Origin: Planctomycetota bacterium
Lineage (GTDB): Bacteria > Planctomycetota > UBA11346
Length of the DNA: 64,000 nt
Reading direction: 5' to 3'
Assembly (NCBI GenBank): GCA_014193115.1
Contig: BJHQ01000016.1
Location: 1 to 64,000, forward strand
Shown here: positions 47,373 to 56,413 of the stretch, piece by piece
How the letters are laid out: every line of letters begins with the position of its first letter
How positions within the stretch are numbered: position 1 is the stretch's first letter
Position numbers and translations under genes: made by a program
Notes under the pieces: model-generated
Databases searched by the model: none
What the model saw: only the letters and a program-made list of their open reading frames with translations
Told to the model about the DNA's origin: nothing

Positions 47373-49318
47373 GGATAGAACAGATACTGGAGAAGTTCGA
47401 CCTCTTCGCCCAGGCGCCGGGGGCGGTAGAGCGGATGCGGGAGGTGGTGTTGGAGTTGGCGGTGCGGGGGAAACTCGTTCTACAGGACATTGCAGACGAG
47501 CCTGCATCGGAACTGCTAAAAAGAATTCTTGCCGAAAAGAGCCGCCAAGCGGGCCGCGATGAACGAATGACTTCAGATCCAGGCCAAACTCCAAATAATG
47601 AACAATTTGAAGTTCCAGTTAACTGGGTGTGGATTGGCGCTACAACCCCTGCGGTCAAAGTATCAGACCAAGGCAAAAAGGTTCAAACCAAGGATATTCT
47701 TAATAGCGGGAAATTTCCAGTGGTTGACCAGGGAAAGATGTTCATTCGCGGGTTCTGCGACGACTCCGAAAAGGTTATTAGCGCAGTCGAACCGATCGTC
47801 CTATTTGGCGACCACACTCGGGAAACGAAGTTTATCGACTTCGATTTCGTTGTCGGTGCAGACGGTGTGAAGTTGTTAAAGCCGATTTTTATCAACCCGC
47901 GCTTTTATTTCTTGATGCTCCGTTGGCTGCCACTGGAAAGCAGGGGATATGCCCGACATTTTAAGTTGTTGAAAGCTGCAAGGATTCCCCTCCCGCCTCT
48001 TGCTGAGCAAAAACGCATCGTCGCCAAGGTGGATGAGTTGATGGCGATCTGTGATCGTCTGGAAGCGCAGTTGCGCGAGCGCGACACCCGCCACGGCGCC
48101 CTCGCCCGCGCCGCCCTCGCCCGCTTCGCCGCCGCCCCCACCCCGGACAATCTCCAGTACCTCTTCCATCCTGCCTACGACATTGCGTCGGGAGATATTC
48201 GTAAGTCCATCTTTCGTCTTGCCGTTCATGGGAAACTAGTTCCCCAAAGTCCGAACGACGAAAATGCGCGAGTCATGATTGATCGTGCGATGAAATTGAG
48301 GAGGGAAACAATCAAATCCAAGAGTCTTCGGAGGAAGGAACTCGACGAATCTGGCAATCTTCACAAGAACGACGATTTTCCTTCGTTGTGGTGCATTGAA
48401 CGCTTAGCAAACCTTGTTGATCCTGAAAACACGATTTCCTACGGTGTCCTTGTTCCCGGGAACGATGTTCCTGACGGCATACCATTTGTCCGTGCGCAGG
48501 ACCTGTGCCTTTCTCAACATCCGGCAAGGCCCAACAAAACCATTGCCCCGGATATAGAGAGGCCCTACGCCCGGACACGACTCACTGGCGGCGAGATTCT
48601 TCTTTGTGTTGTGGGCAGTATCGGAAAAATTGGCGTAGTCCCTGACTCATGGGCGGGCGCAAACATCGCGCGTGCAGTTGCTCGCATCAAACCCATTCCC
48701 GATGTTCTCCGCGACTATCTCCTTATTGTTTTGCTGGAGCAATCGGTTCAGGAGCACTTCGCGTCGACTACTCGAACACTCGCCCAACCAACACTGAATG
48801 TTGGAATGATCGAACAGACTTTGATACCCATCCCACCTCTCGCCGAACAGCGTCGCATCGTCGCCCAAGTCGACCACCTCATGTCCCTGGTCGACCGCTA
48901 CGAATCCCAACTCACCACCGCCCGCGCCACCGCCGCCCGCCTGCTCGACGCCCTGGTGGCCGAAATCACCGGCAGCCGCCGCCCGGGATCGCTGGCGTCC
49001 TCGTCCGCTGCACAGTCTCCTCGTCAGACCAAAGCCCTGGCAAACGAGGAACGACCGCAGCCACCCAGCGAACGATCAGCAGCTCCGGCGGGCGGGACGC
49101 CCGCGATCCCGGGGAGGATCGACGGGGCCGGCCTCCTCGCCCTCCTCCGCGACCGCGGCAGCCTCTCCAGCAGCGAAGCCCAGGCCGCCACCGGCCTCGA
49201 CCCCGCCACCCTGCGCGGCCTGTTCAAAACCCTGATCGACCAGCGCCTGGCCCGCACGGTCGGCCAGCGCCGCGGTATGCGGTATCTCCCCACCGCCGTG
49301 GCCGCCCAGGTCGAATGA
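47369..49318 (+). CDS. hsdS: Type I restriction enzyme, specificity subunit with an extra C-terminal winged-helix-like domain
   Basis: 649 residues. ATG 47369 overlaps the previous stop (ATGA). Two target-recognition domains (about 75-205 and 320-485) are each followed by a conserved spacer helix (PLPPLAEQKRIVAKVDELM at 208 and PIPPLAEQRRIVAQVDHLM at 487). The DNA for both recognition domains is visibly AT-richer, with different codon use from the spacers and from neighbouring genes, a sign of domain exchange between strains. Residues about 555-649 are an addition not usual for HsdS: a Pro/Ser-rich linker and a small helical domain (LLALLRDRGSLSSSEAQ ... GMRYLPT) resembling a winged helix. 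Confidence 0.93.
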   Translation: MRIEQILEKFDLFAQAPGAVERMREVVLELAVRGKLVLQDIADEPASELLKRILAEKSRQAGRDERMTSDPGQTPNNEQFEVPVNWVWIGATTPAVKVSDQGKKVQTKDILNSGKFPVVDQGKMFIRGFCDDSEKVISAVEPIVLFGDHTRETKFIDFDFVVGADGVKLLKPIFINPRFYFLMLRWLPLESRGYARHFKLLKAARIPLPPLAEQKRIVAKVDELMAICDRLEAQLRERDTRHGALARAALARFAAAPTPDNLQYLFHPAYDIASGDIRKSIFRLAVHGKLVPQSPNDENARVMIDRAMKLRRETIKSKSLRRKELDESGNLHKNDDFPSLWCIERLANLVDPENTISYGVLVPGNDVPDGIPFVRAQDLCLSQHPARPNKTIAPDIERPYARTRLTGGEILLCVVGSIGKIGVVPDSWAGANIARAVARIKPIPDVLRDYLLIVLLEQSVQEHFASTTRTLAQPTLNVGMIEQTLIPIPPLAEQRRIVAQVDHLMSLVDRYESQLTTARATAARLLDALVAEITGSRRPGSLASSSAAQSPRQTKALANEERPQPPSERSAAPAGGTPAIPGRIDGAGLLALLRDRGSLSSSEAQAATGLDPATLRGLFKTLIDQRLARTVGQRRGMRYLPTAVAAQVE

Positions 49319-49471
49319 CCTGACCACCTCGCCGGTCCACCGGCGGAACATCGGCAACCATCCCTACGCCCGCCAACGGGCGATGAGCCAGTCGCCATCG
49401 TGGTTCCGATCAGGAGCCTATCTGAGCGCTCTCCACCATTCCCTCGCCGTCCAGGTCGCGGACGATCCGAC

Positions 49472-50095
49472 ATGCGATTGGGCATCATTGCCGACATCCA
49501 TGGCAACCTTCCCGCCTTGGAAGAGGCGCTCTTGATTGGTGGGGCGGGTGGTGTCGAGCAATGGATCTGCCTGGGCGATATCGTCGATGGCGGGCGGTGG
49601 GACGGTGAATGCGTCGAGCTGATCCGGCGGCGGAACATTCCGACCGTGCAGGGCAACCACGATGTCCACCATCCCCAACCGCTCAGCGACGACCTGGAAG
49701 CGTTCCTTGCGGAGCTGCCTGAGGAGCTGGAGAAACACGGCATCTTTTGCACCCACATTTCACCACGGACGAAGCGCAAACGGAAGGTCGCCGACCGCTA
49801 CGAGGCGTGGAACGTGTTCGACGAGACCAGCCATGGTCACATGCTGGTCGGCCATTCCCACCTGTCGGTCGCCTGGCGGTTCAACGAACGCTGCCTGCCC
49901 GGGGAATGCGATGAGACGATCCTGGATTTCCGCACGCTTTATCACCTCGACCCGGACTCCCGGCACATCATTTCGGTCGGCTCCCTGGGCTACAGCCGGG
50001 ATCTGTCACCGGCGCCGCGCTTCGGAATCCTGGATGTCGACGGTCGCTCCCTGACCATCGTTCCGGTAACCGCTGATCCGGTCATCAGCCGCTGA
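49472..50095 (+). CDS. Metallophosphoesterase (YfcE-like)
   Basis: 207 residues. The calcineurin-like metal motifs are complete: DIHGN (D at about residue 8), GDIVDGG, GNHD and GHSH. Resembles YfcE-type phosphodiesterases. The start ATG 49472 directly precedes the first strand MRLGIIADIHGN; the frame is open further upstream without support. Stands alone, 153 bases after hsdS. Confidence 0.9.
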   Translation: MRLGIIADIHGNLPALEEALLIGGAGGVEQWICLGDIVDGGRWDGECVELIRRRNIPTVQGNHDVHHPQPLSDDLEAFLAELPEELEKHGIFCTHISPRTKRKRKVADRYEAWNVFDETSHGHMLVGHSHLSVAWRFNERCLPGECDETILDFRTLYHLDPDSRHIISVGSLGYSRDLSPAPRFGILDVDGRSLTIVPVTADPVISR

Positions 50096-50192
50096 CCTGG
50101 AGGCTGGCTATCCCCAGCGGACATGGACTGGACGGCGGCAGACCACGATCCGCCCTGGCACCCGTTCCCCGGGCCGGAATCATTCCCGACCC

Positions 50193-51218
50193 ATGCATCA
50201 GCCTGACTCCTTGCGCATCGGCCTGCTCTTCGAAGACACCGGCTACGACATCGACGGGATCCGGCGCCAGCTCGCTCCCCACGCCGTCGAGCAGGTGATC
50301 GGCTGGAGCGGCCTGCAGCCCGCAGCCCTGGCCGAACGCTGCCGGTCCTATGACGCGGTGGTCACCGGGCGACGCAGCCCGGCCTTGCCCGAAGCGCTGA
50401 TCGCCGATCGCGGTCGGCTGCGCCTGCTCGCCCACATCCACGGCACCATCAAGCACCTGGTCTCTAAGGCCCATGTCGCGTCCGGGCTGAAGGTCAGCAA
50501 TTGGGGCGACCAGGTCGCCGGAGTCGCCGAATCGGCCTTCACCCTGCTGCTGATGGCGATGAAGCAGGTCCACGGGCTCGATGCCTACATCCGCCGGGAT
50601 TGGCAGGACGATCGGCGGATCTGGCAGGATTTCCCCGCGACGTTGCATGGCCGCGACATCGGCCTGTATGGATTCGGACCGATCGGTCGGCATATGGGCA
50701 ATTTTCTCCACGCGTTCGGCGCGCACGTCGCGATCTATGATCCTTACGCCAAGCATCTGCCGGATTGGGTTCGCCAATGCGACAGCCTGCGGGCGCTGTT
50801 CAGTTCGTGCCAGTGCGTGTCGATCCATTGCGGGCTGAACGACGGCACCCGCAACACCGTCACCCGCGAACTGCTCGAACTGCTGCCCCAGGGCGGCGTG
50901 CTGATCAATACCGCCCGCGGCCCGATCGTGGTCGAAGACGATCTTGCTGCGGTGCTCGCCAGCGGCCGGATCGTCGCTGGTCTGGACGTGATCTGCGATG
51001 AGAAGCATTGGGCGACCTCGGTGTTCGCCCGGCTGCCTTCGGACCGGGTGCTGCTCACCGGCCACGTCGCCGGCAACGGCAAAGGGCCGGCACCGGATTC
51101 ACCGGTCCGCACCCAGCGGCTGCTGCCCGACTATGTCGCCGACAACCTGATCGCCTTGGCCGGAGGCCGGCCGCTACGCCATCTGATCACGGCTGAGATT
51201 TACGACCTGAAGACCTGA
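50193..51218 (+). CDS. D-isomer-specific 2-hydroxyacid dehydrogenase family protein
   Basis: 341 residues. NAD-binding motif GLYGFGPIGRHMG and catalytic residues Arg (NTARGPIVVEDD), Glu (DVICDEKHW) and His (LTGHVAG) in the expected order of phosphoglycerate-dehydrogenase relatives. Reduces a 2-keto acid or oxidises the D-hydroxy acid; the substrate is not apparent. It converges with the NifU-like gene, with only 7 bases between the stops. Confidence 0.9.
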   Translation: MHQPDSLRIGLLFEDTGYDIDGIRRQLAPHAVEQVIGWSGLQPAALAERCRSYDAVVTGRRSPALPEALIADRGRLRLLAHIHGTIKHLVSKAHVASGLKVSNWGDQVAGVAESAFTLLLMAMKQVHGLDAYIRRDWQDDRRIWQDFPATLHGRDIGLYGFGPIGRHMGNFLHAFGAHVAIYDPYAKHLPDWVRQCDSLRALFSSCQCVSIHCGLNDGTRNTVTRELLELLPQGGVLINTARGPIVVEDDLAAVLASGRIVAGLDVICDEKHWATSVFARLPSDRVLLTGHVAGNGKGPAPDSPVRTQRLLPDYVADNLIALAGGRPLRHLITAEIYDLKT

Positions 51219-51225
51219 GCCCGGC

Positions 51226-52050
51226 CTACTCCGCTGCTTCCACCGTCCAGGTGCCGCCCAACTGGCTGCTGAGCACCTGGCCGGCCTTGGCCAAAGCTGC
51301 GGCCCGGTCGCCGCTGCCGCGCAGCCGCACCACCAGGCGCTGATCGCCGAGATCCCACGGTTCCAGCTCGATGCCCGGCACCCGCACGTCGTCGGAGAGG
51401 ATCTTGGCGATGCGATGGACCTGAGCGATGCGCCCGGTCGGACCGGTCCGCGGCGCTGGCGCCGCAACCGGCTTGGGTTTGGCGGATTCCTGGGCCTCGG
51501 CGATGGCGGCCGGCAGATCGGCCCGGCAGGTGCCGCAGCCGGTGCCGACGCCGGTGGCGTCCACCACCTGCTCAGGCTCGGTGAGCTGCATCAGGCGGAT
51601 CGACTCGCGTACCACCGCCGCCGGGATGCCGTGGCAGCGGCAGAACAACGCCTCGCGTTCCTCGTCGCCTTCGCGCTCCGGGGCGTGCTCCCAGGCAGCG
51701 ATGGCCGAAGTCACGGCGCTCACTGCCCAGATCACCGGTGGCAATTCATCAGCGGCCAATCCGCCGAGGTGTTTGCGGATCGCAGCCGCATCAACGGTCT
51801 TGGCTTCGGCCAGGGTCCATCCGGCGAGCAGTTCGCACAGCGCCGAGGCCGGCGCCACCTGATCGGTGGCATTGAACACTTGGAAGCGGGCCTCGACGAT
51901 CCGCGCCGGATCGCCATCGATCTTCAGGTACAGGCGCAGCGCATCGCCGACCACGATCGAACCGACATCACCGGTAGCGTTGGCGTTGAGCAGCTTGCCC
52001 AGTTGCCGCGGGCGGCGGCGGTGGTCGTCGAACAGCTCGGCCGGGGTCAT
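51226..52050 (-). CDS. NifU-like three-domain protein that keeps only the [2Fe-2S] (BFD) domain cysteines
   Basis: 274 residues from ATG 52050. Residues 1-125 follow the IscU/NifU scaffold fold (RPRQLGKLLNANATGDVG ... GDALRLYLKI), but the three cluster-building cysteines are gone: GSIVVGD for GNPVCGD, and NATDQVAPASAL for the usual GC-x-AA-x-AS. The middle BFD domain keeps its four cysteines (LFCRCHG and VGTGCGTC, about residues 136-175). The C-terminal domain (about 205-274) follows NifU-C but lacks CxxC. It therefore looks like an electron-transfer or regulatory relative rather than a cluster scaffold. Confidence 0.8.
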   Translation of the reverse strand: MTPAELFDDHRRRPRQLGKLLNANATGDVGSIVVGDALRLYLKIDGDPARIVEARFQVFNATDQVAPASALCELLAGWTLAEAKTVDAAAIRKHLGGLAADELPPVIWAVSAVTSAIAAWEHAPEREGDEEREALFCRCHGIPAAVVRESIRLMQLTEPEQVVDATGVGTGCGTCRADLPAAIAEAQESAKPKPVAAPAPRTGPTGRIAQVHRIAKILSDDVRVPGIELEPWDLGDQRLVVRLRGSGDRAAALAKAGQVLSSQLGGTWTVEAAE

Positions 52051-52733
52051 GGCGGAATCGTCTGAGCGAACGGCAGTGCGCCAAGGCATGCAGCACCTGC
52101 GGATGGAAGCCGCAGCCGGGTCGCATCGTTTCCCCTCTGCCGCCAGTGGCGGTCAGCTTTGCGGCGCAGTCAGCTTTGCGGCGCAGTCAGCTTTGCGGCG
52201 CAGTCAGCTTTGCGGCGCAGTCAGCTTTGCTGCGTGGTCAGCTTTGCGGCGCGGTCCGCTTTGCTGCGCAGTCAGCTTTGCGGTGAGGCCGGCTTGGCCG
52301 ACCCAGGGCAGAGCTGTTGACGATACCACTGCCGCCCCACAGCGATTGCTGCGATCGCAGCAACAGCAGCGACCGGGGCACGATTTTCACCTTTGGCGCG
52401 CAGTCCGCTGTCCCTGGGCGCCTGCCTCCAACATCCCAGATACCGCCATGCCCGCTTGGGTTCGCCCCCCAGATGCACCCCGCCAGCAGCCGCCGGCGGT
52501 ATTCCACTCAAGCAGCGGGATGTCCTGGAACAGTTCGTGCGAGAGGGAGAGAGTGAGAGTGAGAGAGTGAGGTAGCCGGGCTCGTCGCAGGGTCGGCAGC
52601 CCTGGCGTGTCCTGGTGACCGGCATGGCCGAGCGCGGGTCGCGCCGGCAAGCAGACGGATTCTGCTCCACGGATGACGCCACCCCGCCCAAGGAGCGCTT
52701 ATCACCATCGAGGCCGTCCAGCACCGGGTTGGC
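52051..52733. other. Long intergenic region with a minisatellite
   Basis: About 680 bases between divergent genes. It contains eight 17-bp tandem units (52152-52287) and a GA-rich microsatellite near 52540-52572 (repeated GAGAGTGA). Frames crossing the minisatellite on both strands are artefacts of its 17-bp period. The region before 52734 ends in a REP-like palindrome that forms the start of the next gene. Confidence 0.7.
52152..52287. repeat. Tandem repeat, 17 bp x 8
   Basis: Units of GTCAGCTTTGCGGCGCA start at 52152 and every 17 bases to 52271. The first four copies are identical; the last four each carry one to four substitutions. The gradient suggests recent expansion at the left end. 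Confidence 0.93.
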
Positions 52734-53966
52734 GTGAGCAGCCGCAGGCTGCCCACGCAAGCGCCGGACGGTGCGTCCACGGGCGAGGCGGACCGCCCCC
52801 AGGGCGGAGCGGTCCCCGCGGCGGCAGAGCCCGGATTGCTGAGCAATGCCGGCCTGCGTCAGGTCCTGGTGGTCCAGCTGCTGTTCTGGGGATCGTCGGC
52901 CACGCTGTTGATGCTGCCGAAATACCTCAAGGTCCATCTGGGCGCCGGGCCAGGATGGATCGGCGTGATCATGGGCGCCATGGCCTTCGGCTCGGTAGCC
53001 GGGGCTCCCCTGGTCGGCCTGGCGGAACATCGGTGGGGCCGGCGGATCTGCATGGTGGGGGCCTGCCTGCTGCTGGCGTTCGGCTGGAGCTTGTTCGTCG
53101 CCGTCTCGGCGGTCGGCCCGCTGGCTGTCGTTGCCAGGATCGTGCAAGGCATCGCGGCGGCGATCTTCACTGCCCAGGCCAGCGTCCTGGTCGCCGACCT
53201 GGTGCCGGCGCGCCGGTTGCCCAGCGCCATCGCCCTGTACATGACCGCCGGCCTGGCGGGAAACCTGATCACCCCGCCGCTGGCCGAATGGTGGTTGGAT
53301 CGGGGCGACCCGGCGTGGATTTTCGCCGGCGCCGCAATGCTGGCGACCGCCGCTGCCTGGATGTGCAGCCGGCTGCCGGATCCACGGCACGTCGAATCGC
53401 CGGCCGGCAGGCCCGACGCGCGTCGTCGCCCGCGACGGCGCCTGCTGCTGGTGTCCGCCCTCGCCGGATTGGCCGCCGGTTCGATCTTCACCTTTTACCA
53501 GCCCCTGGCGCTCAGCCGCGGCATCGACCGGGTCAGCGACTTCCTGATCACCTTCACCATCACCGCAGCCGCCCTGCGCCTGGCTGGAGGCCGCTTGATC
53601 GACCGCCTCGGCAGTCGCCAAGTGTCCCGCTGGGCCTTGGTCGGCTACGCGGCGGTGCTGTTCGCCCTGGTCGGACTGCAAGAAGGCCAGTTGTGGCTGT
53701 ACGGAATCCTGCTCGGCCTGACCCATGGGCTGTTCTTTCCCACCTTCATCGCCCTCATGCTCAGCGGAGCCGGTGCCGGACGGAATCGCGCCGTGCACAT
53801 GGCCTGGATGGGAGCCTTCGACAAGGTGGGATTCCTGATGGTCATTCCCCTGGGTCTGCTCGCCGAGCATCTCGGCTATGTCGTTCTGTTCATCGCCATC
53901 AGCCTGAGCACCGCCGTGGCGGCCCTGGTGCTGAGCCAAGCCACCCATCAGCCGAAAGTTCCATGA
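52734..53966 (+). CDS. MFS transporter (drug/metabolite type)
   Basis: 410 residues with twelve hydrophobic segments from about residue 40. Loop motif VGLAEHRWGRRICM after helix 2, and QGIAAAIFTAQASVLVADLVP around helix 4-5, point to the drug:proton antiporter-like group. The N-terminal 40 residues are polar. The GTG at 52734 lies in a 19-bp palindromic repeat identical to the start of bioD, so the true initiation codon is uncertain (TTG around 52837 is another option). A basic stretch (RRRPRRR) forms the central cytosolic loop. Confidence 0.85.
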   Translation: MSSRRLPTQAPDGASTGEADRPQGGAVPAAAEPGLLSNAGLRQVLVVQLLFWGSSATLLMLPKYLKVHLGAGPGWIGVIMGAMAFGSVAGAPLVGLAEHRWGRRICMVGACLLLAFGWSLFVAVSAVGPLAVVARIVQGIAAAIFTAQASVLVADLVPARRLPSAIALYMTAGLAGNLITPPLAEWWLDRGDPAWIFAGAAMLATAAAWMCSRLPDPRHVESPAGRPDARRRPRRRLLLVSALAGLAAGSIFTFYQPLALSRGIDRVSDFLITFTITAAALRLAGGRLIDRLGSRQVSRWALVGYAAVLFALVGLQEGQLWLYGILLGLTHGLFFPTFIALMLSGAGAGRNRAVHMAWMGAFDKVGFLMVIPLGLLAEHLGYVVLFIAISLSTAVAALVLSQATHQPKVP

Positions 53967-54039
53967 TGCTCCGGAAGCTGGTTTCCGGCATGACCGGTGC
54001 TCTGAACACCATCACCATCCGTTGGATCTCGTAAGCATC

Positions 54040-55182
54040 ATGAGTTTGCCCGCACCGAATCACGCCCATCCCGATCAAGCGCCTCGACCAGCCGGCCAGA
54101 CCGAGCCAGCCCGGTTGTTCACGCCCTTCCAACTGCGCGACGTCATCATCCGCAACCGGATCGTCGTGTCGCCGATGTGCACGTATTCAGCAGTGGACGG
54201 TGCTGCCCAGGATTGGCACCTGGTCCACCTTGGGGCACGGGCGGTGGGAGGTGCCGGCCTGGTGTTCGCCGAAGCAACCGCTGTCGCTCCCGAAGGGCGC
54301 ATCTCCCCGGATGATCTTGGCCTGTGGGACGACCGCCACATCGCACCGCTGGCCCGGATCGCCAGCTTCATTGCCAGCCAAGGTGCGGTCCCGGCCATCC
54401 AACTCGCCCATGCCGGCCGAAAAGGCAGCAATCGATCACCGTTTCTCGGCGGCGGCCGCCTGTCATCTGACCAAGGTGGTTGGACCACCGTGGCGCCGAG
54501 TCCATTGCCCTTCGCACCTGAGGATCCGCCTTCGCTTGCGCTGGACGCCGCCGGAATCACCGCGGTGACCGATGCCTTCGCCGCCGCGGCACGGCGGGCG
54601 GTGGCGGCTGGGTTCCTGGTCATCGAGATCCATGCCGCCCACGGTTACCTCCTCCATCAATTCCTGTCGCCGCTTTCCAACCATCGCAGCGATCAGCACG
54701 GAGGCAGCCTGGCCAACCGGCTGCGCGTGCCGCTGGCCGTTGCTGAGGCGGTGCGAGCCGTGGTTCCAAGCCACCTGCCGGTGTTCGTCCGCGTTTCTGC
54801 CACCGATTGGATCGATGGCGGCTGGGATGTGGCTCAGACCATCGCCTTCGCCCAGGAGCTCAAGCATCGCGGAGTGGATGTCATCGACGTTTCCAGCGGC
54901 GGCTCATCGCCCAAGGCGGTGGTGCCATTGGCGCCCGGTTATCAGGTGGCCTTCGCTCAGGCCATCCGCCGCGAAGCCTCCATCCCCACCGGAGCAGTCG
55001 GCCTGATCACCGCACCTGCCCAGGCCGAATCCATCCTCACCGCCGGTTCGGCTGATCTCATCTTCCTCGGCCGGGCTTTCCTGCGCGAGCCGCAATGGCC
55101 GCTGTCCGCCGCCGCGGCCCTGGGCAGCACGGTGGCATGGCCACCGCCCTATTCCCGCGCCGCTCCGCCGCCACGTCTGTGA
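54040..55182 (+). CDS. NADH:flavin oxidoreductase, old yellow enzyme family (YqjM-like)
   Basis: 380 residues, an FMN-binding barrel that reduces activated C=C bonds with NAD(P)H. Landmarks are NRIVVSPMCTYSA (Cys of the YqjM subgroup), PAIQLAHAGRKGS (active-site His), HAAHGYLLHQFLSPLSNHR and QHGGSLANR, ending in IFLGRAFLREPQWP. ATG 54040 follows the MFS stop by 73 bases; a TTG at 54022 is less likely. Natural substrate unknown. Confidence 0.93.
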   Translation: MSLPAPNHAHPDQAPRPAGQTEPARLFTPFQLRDVIIRNRIVVSPMCTYSAVDGAAQDWHLVHLGARAVGGAGLVFAEATAVAPEGRISPDDLGLWDDRHIAPLARIASFIASQGAVPAIQLAHAGRKGSNRSPFLGGGRLSSDQGGWTTVAPSPLPFAPEDPPSLALDAAGITAVTDAFAAAARRAVAAGFLVIEIHAAHGYLLHQFLSPLSNHRSDQHGGSLANRLRVPLAVAEAVRAVVPSHLPVFVRVSATDWIDGGWDVAQTIAFAQELKHRGVDVIDVSSGGSSPKAVVPLAPGYQVAFAQAIRREASIPTGAVGLITAPAQAESILTAGSADLIFLGRAFLREPQWPLSAAAALGSTVAWPPPYSRAAPPPRL

Positions 55183-55266
55183 TGCAGGCATTGTGGGCAA
55201 CCTGCCGTGCTGGCGATCCTGCGCGGATGGCCAGCTGGTGCTCATTGTGGCGTGCTGCCGGAGGAA

Positions 55267-56133
55267 TTATCGGGGCTTCGCTGGGGTGCCTCGGGCTGGC
55301 ACCAGGCCGACGGTCTCTTCGAAGACCGGCCCAGGTGGAACCCTGCCATTGAGCAGGATGTGACTGGCGTTCGCGAATCGTTTCGCCAAGCGCAGGTAGC
55401 CATCCTTCCCCAGCATGTGGGCATCATCGGCGGGATCGTTGAGGTCGTCCGTATCAACCCAGGCGGCGTGGGGATCGGTACTGGCGAGGTTCACCTGGAT
55501 GGCGCGGATCCGTTCCCATTCAGCAAAGGTATTCCCATTCCATAAACGGTTCTTCCAGTCGTTGATCCTGCCGATGACAACCGGCATGCTTTCGCCACCG
55601 ATGTCTTTGCGGACCAGAGCGATGAGTGATTTGAGCGCAGATTCATAGACGTCGGCCCGCTCCTTGGCCATGGCGTCGGATTCACCCTGCATCCAGACGA
55701 AGCACACCGAATCCGGTTTGCGTCCGTCGAGGAGTTTGGTCGCGCCGTCGATCAGTTCACGGTAATAACCGATTCCTTGGAATTCATTCCCAGTCTTCTT
55801 CAGCCATTTGGCCATCTCCTGACCCTCATGCCCATGCTTTTCCACCAGAATGGTGTCATTTGGGAAGAGCTCCTTCAGCTTGGGGGTGAAGGCCAGTTCC
55901 GGCTTGATTCGATTCATATTGGACTGCCCATCCAAGAGGAAAAGCCGGAGTTTTCCTCCCGCCGGGGATGCTTTCGCTGGGGATTCCGCTCCTTCGGCAC
56001 CGGCTGCGCACATGCCTATAAGCAAAACAACGCATGCGAGCTGGCTGGCGCCTCTGGTCCGGAAGAACCTTCTGGGGCTGACGCAGATCGCTCGGCCATG
56101 GACAAGCAAAGATGACAGAAGTGAGGGAACCAT
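55267..56133 (-). CDS. Exported SASA-family carbohydrate esterase
   Basis: 288 residues from ATG 56133, with an N-terminal export signal after a basic region (QLACVVLLIGMCAAGAEGAES, about 32-52). The SASA/sialate O-acetylesterase domain shows the nucleophile block LLDGQSNM and the second block WMQGESD, then DDAHMLGKDGYLRLA. Probably deacetylates plant or algal polysaccharides. Codon use has more A/T-ending codons and lysine than its neighbours, hinting at acquisition. A TTGACA box lies upstream on the minus strand at 56255-56250 in an AT-rich patch, which favours a start at 56133 rather than at the upstream ATG 56259. Confidence 0.85.
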   Translation of the reverse strand: MVPSLLSSLLVHGRAICVSPRRFFRTRGASQLACVVLLIGMCAAGAEGAESPAKASPAGGKLRLFLLDGQSNMNRIKPELAFTPKLKELFPNDTILVEKHGHEGQEMAKWLKKTGNEFQGIGYYRELIDGATKLLDGRKPDSVCFVWMQGESDAMAKERADVYESALKSLIALVRKDIGGESMPVVIGRINDWKNRLWNGNTFAEWERIRAIQVNLASTDPHAAWVDTDDLNDPADDAHMLGKDGYLRLAKRFANASHILLNGRVPPGPVFEETVGLVPARGTPAKPR

Positions 56134-56296
56134 GGTCAGTCTGACTCCAAGGGTTGCTCCAGTTGGCCTGCGCCGGAGCGCATGACCAAATCGATTGCTG
56201 GGATGCTTCAATGGTTGATGTTTAGAAAATCGTTCGAAAATTATCAAGATGTCAATCAAGGAACCATGCGTGAAGATTGGTCAGGATCTCACGCTT

Positions 56297-56318
56297 GGCT
56301 GAAGCCTGCGCTCCCAGG
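56297..56318. repeat. Copy of the 22-bp REP-like half element
   Basis: Identical to 41189-41210 and containing the core GGCTGAAGCC. It lies about 95 bases before hisS, in the gap between divergent genes (56134-56413). Confidence 0.8.
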
Positions 56319-56413
56319 CCTGCACCGGCTGAGGGCCACGGGCTGCGACACGCGCAGTTCGACAGCCAGCTGGCGGGTTTGCGTCGCCGGCTGTGGCGCG
56401 AACATGCCGGGCC

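Noticed and set aside
52152-52287. CRISPR array
   Set aside because: 17-bp head-to-tail units without spacers.
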